Assembly (NCBI GenBank): GCA_040902925.1
Contig: JBBDWJ010000352.1
Span: 1 to 11,161 of the forward strand
Length of the DNA stretch: 11,161 bases
Reading direction: 5' to 3'
Source: JBBDWJ01 sp040902925
GTDB taxonomy: Bacteria > Acidobacteriota > Terriglobia > Bryobacterales > UBA6623
In this document: positions 1 through 5,415 of the stretch, piece after piece
Layout: every line of letters starts with the position of its first letter
How positions within the stretch are numbered: the stretch's first letter is position 1
Position numbers and translations under genes: made by a program
Notes under the pieces: generated by a model
Databases searched by the model: none
The model's input: only the letters and a program-made list of their open reading frames with translations
Told to the model about the DNA's origin: nothing

Positions 1-13
1 ACGACTTTCGACA

Positions 14-322
14 TCATCGGGCAGTAGCCATCGCCTGGACTCTTTCGGGAGGAGTGGGCGTGTCTGCGCGCCCACTCACCCCGGGGGTTCGAAAGGCCCC
101 AGGCGCGAATCCCCAGCCGGCGAACCAACCCGCCAACACCAAGCTGCCGTCGCCGCGGCGAGACGCGCCTAAACGGCGGGCCAGGGCGTCCATTTCCTCG
201 CCGTATCCGGTGTATTGGCGCTCGACGCCGGCGTGGGTCAAAAGCTGCAAGGTGGCAAATCGCTGCAACGCCCAAAAAGATCCTTCCGGGTGCATAGCCG
301 GATGCTGGGTAGGCTCACTCAT
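14..322 (-). CDS. Hypothetical protein coupled to brnA
   Basis: A 102-residue protein that I do not recognise. Its ATG (320-322) overlaps the TGA stop of the upstream brnA gene (319-321) in an ATGA arrangement, which strongly suggests translational coupling and supports it as a real gene. The N-terminal 52 residues look like a soluble helical segment rich in charged and aromatic residues (FWALQRFATLQLLTHAGVE, then YGEEMDALARRLG). The middle holds a short Gly/Trp-rich hydrophobic stretch (LVLAGWFAGWGFAPG, about residues 61-75). The last 25 residues are Pro/Thr/Arg-rich and look disordered. There is no signal peptide and no cysteine. It is the third gene of the BrnT/BrnA operon and would share its promoter at 872-900. 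Its function is unknown, and a role in the toxin-antitoxin system is inferred from position only. Confidence 0.6.
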   Translation of the reverse strand: MSEPTQHPAMHPEGSFWALQRFATLQLLTHAGVERQYTGYGEEMDALARRLGASRRGDGSLVLAGWFAGWGFAPGAFRTPGVSGRADTPTPPERVQAMATAR

Positions 323-570
323 GCCTTGCGCTCGCTCTCCATCAGAGCGCGCAGCATGGCGTTCATGCGGGTCTGATAGCCGTTGCCTTTCGATTTCAGC
401 CAGTCGATGACGTCGGTGTCGAGCCGCACGGTAACGGGCTGCTTCGGTCTCGGCATGTGAAGCTTGGCACGCCGCCAGAAGCGTTCATCGAGTTCCGGGA
501 TATCGGAATAGTCGATGTCCTCGTCGCGGATCGCTTCAATCTCGTTCAAGCGCTTTTTCGAGATAGTCAT
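319..570 (-). CDS. brnA: BrnA-family antitoxin
   Basis: Antitoxin of a BrnT/BrnA type II toxin-antitoxin module, 83 residues, the usual length for the family. BrnA proteins neutralise the BrnT ribonuclease-like toxin by direct binding and repress their own operon through a C-terminal ribbon-helix-helix DNA-binding region. The C-terminal half carries the hallmark: a beta strand PVTVRLD (residues 45-51), then VIDWLKSKGNGYQTRMNAML, and a final helix ending LRALMESE. The acidic N-terminal part (RDEDIDYSDIPELDERFW) matches the toxin-binding segment. The start lies inside the end of brnT, with about 35 bases of overlap, and a CAGG Shine-Dalgarno sits about 6 bases before the ATG. The reading frame is intact although the toxin gene is broken. 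The stop overlaps the start of the next gene. Confidence 0.9.
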   Translation of the reverse strand: MTISKKRLNEIEAIRDEDIDYSDIPELDERFWRRAKLHMPRPKQPVTVRLDTDVIDWLKSKGNGYQTRMNAMLRALMESERKA

Positions 571-835
571 GGTATGCCTGCCCTTCTTTGCGGTTGGCCT
601 TGCGCGCCGAAATCAACCGGACGCGCTCGTTACGGTCCGTGTGGACGACTACAACGATAACGGCAGAACCGAGTTGCCCGGTCGTAATGAGGCGCTCTTC
701 GCCATATTCCTCGCGGTCGTCCGGCGCGGTGAGCAACGGACTATCAAAAACAGCACTCGCTTCTTCAAAGCTGATGCCGTGCTTGGCCTGGTTGGCGCGG
801 TTCTTCTATTCGTCCCATTCAAACTGCGTCGGCAT
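536..835 (-). pseudogene. brnT: BrnT toxin gene with internal amber stop
   Basis: The frame from an ATG at 833-835 to the TGA at 536-538 would encode a 99-residue BrnT-family toxin (RelE-like fold ribonuclease), but codon 10 is TAG (806-808 on the plus strand). Conserved family sequence lies on both sides: QFEWDE just before the stop and KNRANQAKHGISFEEASAVF just after it, then DDREEYGEERLITTG (about residues 38-52), VVVVHTD and the C-terminal RLISARKANRKE. The stop therefore replaces an ordinary codon, probably Lys or Glu, rather than marking a gene boundary. The only downstream start is a TTG at codon 34 without a Shine-Dalgarno, which would lack the first strand and helix. The ATG nearest the best Shine-Dalgarno (850-852) is in another frame, so a small frameshift near the start is also possible. 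Most likely no functional toxin is made, unless the stop is suppressed or is a sequencing error. Confidence 0.85.
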
Positions 836-871
836 CGGTCCATTGGCGTCATTGCGTTTCGCCTTACTCTA

Positions 872-900
872 TATGTACATTATGTACATACACCTGTCAA
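872..900 (-). promoter_or_regulatory. brnTA promoter with doubled palindromic operator
   Basis: Reading leftwards, a perfect TTGACA -35 box (895-900) is followed after 17 bases by TACATA (872-877) as a plausible -10. Two copies of the palindrome ATGTACAT, at 873-880 and 882-889, are separated by one base and lie over the spacer and -10. The whole block reads the same on both strands apart from the central base. This is the expected layout for an operator bound by a ribbon-helix-helix antitoxin, which would block RNA polymerase. That BrnA binds here is inferred from position, symmetry and the known autoregulation of the family. Confidence 0.7.
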
Positions 901-1056
901 TAAGAATACATTCCTAATACGGCGCGGTCGGTGGGGGTTTGTTCACTCGGCGCTCGCGCACCCAACCAAGGGCTTTGCCATGGAAACGGGTAGAAAAAAG
1001 CTCTTTTCCTGCTGCCTGTGCGCGTGTAGAGTCGGGGCAGTAGGGAGAAAACAAGC
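901..1056. other. Divergent intergenic region, brnTA / atuA-like
   Basis: A gap of about 155 bases between the divergently read toxin-antitoxin operon and the plus-strand operon. I see no coding frame with family support. A weak rightward promoter candidate is TAATAC (915-920), with only a poor -35 match ahead of it. A GAAAA...TTTTC inverted repeat around 990-1007 is short and not followed by a T-run. The Shine-Dalgarno AGGGAG (1042-1047) belongs to the ATG at 1057. Confidence 0.4.
1042..1047 (+). promoter_or_regulatory. Shine-Dalgarno favouring the upstream start of the AtuA-family gene
   Basis: AGGGAG lies 9 bases before the ATG at 1057. No comparable site precedes the alternative ATG at 1126. 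This favours the longer product with 23 extra N-terminal residues that the conserved domain does not need. Confidence 0.5.
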
Positions 1057-2487
1057 ATGCGGGACGAAGAACTGGAGCGTTCCCGCCTCACCGCCGCCGC
1101 CCGCGCTAAGCTGAACAGAACACCCATGAAATCCCAGGTCCGCATCGCCAACGGCCAAGGTTTTTGGGGGGACTGGCTGGAAGCCCCCGTGCGCCAGGTC
1201 GAACTCGGCCCCATCGACTATCTGGTTCTCGACTACCTGGCCGAGATCACGATGTCGATTCTGCAAAAGCAGAAGGCCCGCGATCCTTCGCTCGGCTACG
1301 CCAAAGACTTCGTGCCTCTGGTGGCCCGCATTGCCCCGCGCCTGATCGATCAAGGCATCAAAGTGATTTCAAACGCCGGGGGCGTCAACCCGGTGGCGTG
1401 CGCCCAAGCGGTCATGGACGCAGCGCGCGCCAAGGGCGTGACCGGGCTCAAAGTCGCGGTCATTACCGGCGACGATATTTTTGACCGCCTCGACGAGATG
1501 CTCGCCCGCGGCATCGCCTTTGACGACCTCGACAGCGGTGAACCGATCAACGCCATCCGCCCGCGGATTCTGAGCGCGAACGTTTACCTTGGCGCGTTTC
1601 CCTTGGTCGAAGCGCTCGAAAGCGGCGCACACGTCGTCATCGCAGGGCGATCCACCGACACCGCCCTTACGCTGGCGCCGATGATTCACGAGTTCGGCTG
1701 GGCCTCCGACGACTGGAACAAGCTCGCCGCCGGCACCATAGCCGGCCACATCATCGAGTGCGGCGCGCAGGCCTCCGGCGGCAACTGCCAAGTGGACTGG
1801 CAATCGATCCCCGACCTCGCCAACATCGGTTTTCCGATCATTCAGGCTTATCCCGATGCGAGCTTCCACGTCACCAAGCACGAGAACACGGGCGGGCGAG
1901 TCACGAGCGCGGTCGTAACCGAGCAGTTGGTGTACGAACTCGGCGACCCGGCGAGCTACATCACTCCCGATTGTGTGGCCGATTTCACGACGATCCGGCT
2001 GCGCGACGACGGAGCCGACCGCGTGTTGGTAAGCGGCATCGGCGGCCGGCCCAAGCCTCCCACGCTCAAAACTTCCATTACCTACGAAGCCGGCTGGAAG
2101 GCCGCCGGGACGCTCGTTTACAGTTGGCCGGACGCGGTTGAAAAAGCGCGAGCGGCCGACCAGATCGTGCGCCGCCGCCTGGCCGACCTTGGCCTGGAGT
2201 TCGATGAAATTTACACCGAGATCTTCGGAGTCGACGCCTGCCATGGCCCGGTGGCCGCACCGAATCAAGATCCGCCCGAGGTTCAGATTCGCATCGGTGT
2301 TCGCGGACCTCGACGCGAGGCGGTCGATCGTTTCACGCGCGAGCTGATTCCGCTGGTGCTCAATGGGCCGCCGACCGCCACAGGGTTCGGGGAAGGCCGC
2401 CCCGTGGTGCGCGAGGTCGTAGCCTATTGGTCGTCGCTGCTGCCGCGCGATGAGATCCGCACACAGGTCGAGGTTTTTGAATTATGA
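1057..2487 (+). CDS. AtuA-family (DUF1446) protein
   Basis: A 476-residue member of the acyclic terpene utilisation AtuA family (DUF1446). AtuA is named from the Pseudomonas citronellol/geraniol pathway, but its reaction is not established and no other atu genes are nearby, so no substrate is assigned. The domain runs from VRIANGQGFWGDW (about residue 28) to the family's typical end GPPTATGFGEGRPVVREVVAYW. In between are LDYLAEITMSILQKQ, ISNAGGVNP, VIAGRSTDTALTLAPM and CGAQASGGN. The small ferredoxin-fold domain that often follows in longer members is absent. The start is ambiguous. The ATG at 1057 has a good Shine-Dalgarno (AGGGAG, 9-base spacing), while the ATG at 1126 fits the usual family N-terminus but lacks one. 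The stop overlaps the next start as ATGA, so it heads a coupled operon. Confidence 0.88.
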   Translation: MRDEELERSRLTAAARAKLNRTPMKSQVRIANGQGFWGDWLEAPVRQVELGPIDYLVLDYLAEITMSILQKQKARDPSLGYAKDFVPLVARIAPRLIDQGIKVISNAGGVNPVACAQAVMDAARAKGVTGLKVAVITGDDIFDRLDEMLARGIAFDDLDSGEPINAIRPRILSANVYLGAFPLVEALESGAHVVIAGRSTDTALTLAPMIHEFGWASDDWNKLAAGTIAGHIIECGAQASGGNCQVDWQSIPDLANIGFPIIQAYPDASFHVTKHENTGGRVTSAVVTEQLVYELGDPASYITPDCVADFTTIRLRDDGADRVLVSGIGGRPKPPTLKTSITYEAGWKAAGTLVYSWPDAVEKARAADQIVRRRLADLGLEFDEIYTEIFGVDACHGPVAAPNQDPPEVQIRIGVRGPRREAVDRFTRELIPLVLNGPPTATGFGEGRPVVREVVAYWSSLLPRDEIRTQVEVFEL

Positions 2488-2981
2488 CCGCCGCCTCTCG
2501 CGCGGAAGCTTTGCTGCTGCGGGAGTACGAGCCTCGCGATCTCGAAAAACTTTGCGCCCTTGACCGTCAATGCTTCCCCGAAAAGATCGCCTATCCGATC
2601 GAGACGATGCGGGAAACGATCGAGCGTGAGGGCGCCTTCACGCTGATTGCCGAGGAGCCGTCCGGCCGCATCGCCGCGTTTGTCATCGCCGGCCGCGGCA
2701 GTCCCCGAATCGGTTATGTGGCGACGCTGGATGTGGATCCCGGTTTCCGCCGCCAAGGTCTCGCGACACGGCTGATGCAAGCGGCGGAAGAGCGTCTGGC
2801 CGGACTCGAAGTGCGAAAAATCCGGCTCGAAACCGCCACCGCCAATCCCGCGCGCCGGCTATTTGAGAAACTGGGCTATGCGCGCGTCGGAAAGATCGAG
2901 CGCTACTACGAAGATGACAGCGACGCCTGGGTCCTGGAAAAACCGATTGCGCGCAAGACCAGGCAGCGTCCGGCTGGGTAA
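2484..2981 (+). CDS. GNAT N-acetyltransferase, RimI-like
   Basis: A 165-residue Gcn5-related N-acetyltransferase that transfers an acetyl group from acetyl-CoA to an amine. The overall pattern resembles RimI, which acetylates the N-terminus of ribosomal protein S18, but the substrate here is not certain. The acetyl-CoA-binding motif A is clear at LDVDPGFRRQGLATRLM (about residues 82-98), with the R-R-Q-G-L-A pyrophosphate loop. It is followed by IRLETATANPARRLFEKLGY (motif B region) and IERYYEDDSDAWVLEKPI at the end. The N-terminal LLREYEPRDLEKLCALDRQCFPE is the usual first strand and helix. The ATG overlaps the AtuA-family stop (ATGA), and a GAGG Shine-Dalgarno sits about 10 bases upstream. 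The C-terminal tail is short and basic. The stop is followed almost at once by the YkgJ-like gene. Confidence 0.88.
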   Translation: MTAASRAEALLLREYEPRDLEKLCALDRQCFPEKIAYPIETMRETIEREGAFTLIAEEPSGRIAAFVIAGRGSPRIGYVATLDVDPGFRRQGLATRLMQAAEERLAGLEVRKIRLETATANPARRLFEKLGYARVGKIERYYEDDSDAWVLEKPIARKTRQRPAG

Positions 2982-2987
2982 GTGGGA

Positions 2988-3416
2988 ATGAGCGACCTCG
3001 TTCAGATCGGCAGGCATAACTTCCGGTTCGAGTGTCAACCCGGCTGCACGAACTGCTGCACGCGGCCCGGCGAAGTCTATCTGACCGAAGAGGACGTCCC
3101 GCGCATCGCCGCCTTTCTGGACATGAAGCCGCAGGCGTTCCGGAAGCGCTACTGCGTCGACGGCGTGGACGGCCTGCGGATCGCCAACCCGCCCGATGTG
3201 TCCTGCCTGTTCCTGCGCGAGGATGGTTGCTCGATTCACGAGGCAAAACCGCTGCAGTGCCGCACGTTTCCGTTCTGGCCTGAGCACGTGCGCAACAAGC
3301 GCGCCTGGAAGAAGCTATCCCAATACTGCCCCGGCGTTGGGGTCGGTCCGCCACTGCGGCGGAACGAGGTTCGCGAGCAGGCGCAGGCCTGTTTCGAGTC
3401 GTTCCCGGATTTCTGA
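2988..3416 (+). CDS. YkgJ-family cysteine cluster protein
   Basis: A 142-residue protein of the YkgJ / CxxCxxCC family, thought to bind zinc or an iron-sulfur cluster through conserved cysteines; its molecular function is not settled. The N-terminal cluster CQPGCTNCC (residues 16-24) is followed by PGEVYLTEEDVPRIAAFL. A second set of cysteines then appears in DVSCLF, EDGCSIHEAKPLQCRTFPFW and QYCPG, which is the order expected for the family. It is a soluble protein with no signal peptide or membrane segment. I chose the ATG at 2988, six bases downstream of an in-frame GTG at 2982, because the GTG adds only Met-Gly and neither has a strong Shine-Dalgarno. It begins 6 bases after the acetyltransferase stop, so it is the third gene of that operon. 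It ends immediately before a hairpin repeat and converges with tadC. Confidence 0.88.
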   Translation: MSDLVQIGRHNFRFECQPGCTNCCTRPGEVYLTEEDVPRIAAFLDMKPQAFRKRYCVDGVDGLRIANPPDVSCLFLREDGCSIHEAKPLQCRTFPFWPEHVRNKRAWKKLSQYCPGVGVGPPLRRNEVREQAQACFESFPDF

Positions 3417-3417
3417 G

Positions 3418-3534
3418 CACAGACAATCTTGTCTGTGTTTCCACACTGACAACTATGCAGAACTGTTGCTGCGCGGGGCCGATGGCTATACCAGCGGATT
3501 GCCTGTGTTGGCGGACAGACAGGATTGTCTGTCC
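3418..3534. repeat. MITE/REP-like element with hairpin ends
   Basis: The gap between the two convergent genes is bounded by two hairpins built from the same 7-base arms. Left: ACAGACA, loop ATCT, TGTCTGT (3419-3436), extended by a C-G pair. Right: GGACAGACA, loop GGAT, TGTCTGTCC (3513-3534). The left start ACAGACAATC and the right end GATTGTCTGT are also exact 10-base inverted repeats of each other, so the whole 117-base block has terminal inverted repeats that are themselves palindromic. No ORF or T-run is present. It looks like a dispersed non-autonomous repeat and may also act as a bidirectional transcription barrier. Only one copy is visible, so dispersal is an inference. Confidence 0.65.
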
Positions 3535-3536
3535 CA

Positions 3537-4457
3537 CTAGTCAACGCCGAGCATCTTTTTCATATCCACGAATAGATATACCATCGCCGGTCCGGCCGTC
3601 ACCAAAAACGTCGATGGCATGATCAGGAAAAAAATCGGGAAGATCATCTTGACGGCGATCTGGCGGGCCAACTCCTCGGCTCGCTGCCTCCGCCGAATGC
3701 GCATCGAGCGGGCTAGCGTTCGCAGTACGCGCGCGACGCCGGTCCCGAAACGCTCGGTCTGAATTAGCAGCGAACCGAACTTGCGCATGTCGGGTTCGCC
3801 GGTGCGGCGTCCGAGATTGCGGAGGGCTTCGGCGCGCCCGGTCCCCGCACTCGTCTCGATGGCATAGACGTGCAACTCATCGGTTAGAACGGGGTGTGCG
3901 GAGGCCAGTCCGCGGGCTGCCTCTCTCATCGCCTGATCGAGCGACAGTCCGCTCTCCACACCCACCACGAGCAAATCAATCAGGTCGGGCAGCGCGTGGC
4001 AAATCTCCTCCTGGCGGCTGCGCGCGGCGAAACCAACAAGCCATTTCGGGACGCGAAACGCTGCATAGGCCGCCACCGCGCCGGCGAAAGCCACGGCGAA
4101 GGCGTCGGGTCGCACCGCGTACAGAAACGGACACAGCAAACCCGGCACGGCCACGGTCAAGCATGCTTTGAGACCGAAGTAAATTGGCACGCAGGCGGGC
4201 AGGCGGTAGCCCGCCGCAACCAGCATTCGCTTTGCCTCCGCGCGAGATTCGTCTCCCACAGGTAGGGCCGAGCCGAGCCGCTCGATCGCGTCGTGCCAGC
4301 CGGTGAAAGGAAAGCGGAAGGGCGAGGCCTCTTCGATGCCACGAGCGTCGTCCGAAGCGGGACCAGCGGCAGGATGCCGCACCCACAGGCGGTAGCCGGC
4401 AATCAGCGAGGCCGAAAGCGTCAATAGAAAGCACCCCAGGCAAGCCGCGGCAACCAT
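3537..4457 (-). CDS. tadC: Tad pilus inner-membrane protein TadC
   Basis: A 306-residue type II secretion F-domain protein of the TadC type, one of the two integral membrane platform proteins on which the TadA ATPase acts to assemble Flp/Tad pili. The expected layout is visible. An N-terminal membrane segment (about residues 2-22) is followed by a cytoplasmic stretch, and two membrane segments cover about 93-135. The T2SSF domain runs from about 155 to 280 (LPDLIDLLVVGVESGLSLDQAM, then ERFGTGVARVLRTLARSMR), and C-terminal hydrophobic segments cover about 269-297. Its length is typical for TadC. It starts 4 bases after the tadB stop and is the last gene of the operon. The stop lies 2 bases from the hairpin repeat, which may have supplied the final codons or the stop. 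Confidence 0.88.
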   Translation of the reverse strand: MVAAACLGCFLLTLSASLIAGYRLWVRHPAAGPASDDARGIEEASPFRFPFTGWHDAIERLGSALPVGDESRAEAKRMLVAAGYRLPACVPIYFGLKACLTVAVPGLLCPFLYAVRPDAFAVAFAGAVAAYAAFRVPKWLVGFAARSRQEEICHALPDLIDLLVVGVESGLSLDQAMREAARGLASAHPVLTDELHVYAIETSAGTGRAEALRNLGRRTGEPDMRKFGSLLIQTERFGTGVARVLRTLARSMRIRRRQRAEELARQIAVKMIFPIFFLIMPSTFLVTAGPAMVYLFVDMKKMLGVD

Positions 4458-4461
4458 CGGG

Positions 4462-5415
4462 CTAGACCCTGATGTTGACGATGCGCCGGATCACAACGTA
4501 GGCGAGGACTTGACCACTCAGGGCCATGAAAAGGAACGTCGGCCCAAGGCGGTGCTCCAGCAGCAGGTCGAAATAGGCGGGGTTGATGTAGAGCATCGTT
4601 CCGGCCACGGCGAACGGCAGCGCGCTGAGCACCACGGCGGTCATGCGGCCATTGGCTGTCAGGGCCCGGACCTGCCGCTTGAGCGTCATGCGTTCGCGAA
4701 TCGTCTCGGAAAGATCTTCGAGAAGCTCGTGCAGTCCGCCGCCGGTGCGGGATTGTGTCTGAATCGCGGAAACGAAGAACTGGATATCGACGCTCGGCAG
4801 CCGCTCCATCAGATTGCCCAGCGCGTCGTCCATCGACAGGCCCAGGTTGTATTCATCGACGGTCTTGCGCAGCTCGGCCGAGAGCGGCGGGTCGCATTCC
4901 TCCGACAGCAGCTCGATCGACATGGGGAGCGAGTGACCGGCCAGCAGCGCGCGGCTGAGATAGTCGAGCGCGTCGGGAAGCTGCTCCTCGACCCGCCGCA
5001 AGCGCTCGGCCTGCCGGCGGCGGATCACAGCTATCGGCGCGGCCGCTGCCAGCAGCGAGCACAGCAGCGCAACCGCGAGCGGGGACCCGGCCAGCAGCAG
5101 CACATTCAGCGCCACGGCTCCGAGCGTAAGCATCAGCAAAACGGTCCTGCCAACCGACCAGTCCAGGTCCGCTTTTTCAAGCAGCTCCCGCAAATGTTGA
5201 GCAAACCGCATGCGTCCGAGAACCGGGGCCAGCAGCGAAATCGTGCTCAGCATCTCGCTGCGCAGAATTGCCGGCCCTGAGGGCGCTCGCGCCGGCACTG
5301 TTCCGCCGGCGCGCATGGACCTTTCCAGCAGCATCCAGGCTGCCGCCCCAGCCGCCGCCGTAACTACAAACGTCAGCAGAAAAACCGTCGAATATCCCGC
5401 CAACTGTGCCAACAC
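4462..5415 (-). CDS. tadB: Tad pilus inner-membrane protein TadB
   Basis: A 317-residue TadB-type F-domain protein, partner of TadC in the inner-membrane platform of the Tad secretion machine. Membrane segments are visible at about residues 8-30, paired segments at 91-131, and C-terminal segments at about 258-277 and 292-309. The cytoplasmic T2SSF domain lies between: EQLPDALDYLSRALLAGHSL (about 144-163) to FFVSAIQTQSRTGGGLHELLEDLSETIRER. The start is a GTG directly abutting the tadA TAG stop, with GGAGG five bases upstream (5421-5425) inside the end of tadA, so the two are translationally coupled. The strong Shine-Dalgarno settles the GTG as start. Confidence 0.88.
   Translation of the reverse strand: MLAQLAGYSTVFLLTFVVTAAAGAAAWMLLERSMRAGGTVPARAPSGPAILRSEMLSTISLLAPVLGRMRFAQHLRELLEKADLDWSVGRTVLLMLTLGAVALNVLLLAGSPLAVALLCSLLAAAAPIAVIRRRQAERLRRVEEQLPDALDYLSRALLAGHSLPMSIELLSEECDPPLSAELRKTVDEYNLGLSMDDALGNLMERLPSVDIQFFVSAIQTQSRTGGGLHELLEDLSETIRERMTLKRQVRALTANGRMTAVVLSALPFAVAGTMLYINPAYFDLLLEHRLGPTFLFMALSGQVLAYVVIRRIVNIRV

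Noticed and set aside
515..1114. 199-residue plus-strand frame across the toxin-antitoxin region
   Set aside because: It runs antisense to brnT/brnA and through their promoter; no family resemblance.
1369..2268. 299-residue minus-strand frame opposite the AtuA-family gene
   Set aside because: Antisense shadow; the plus-strand frame carries the conserved family motifs.
4510..5280. 256-residue plus-strand frame opposite tadB
   Set aside because: Gln/Arg-rich shadow of the tadB coding frame with no family features.
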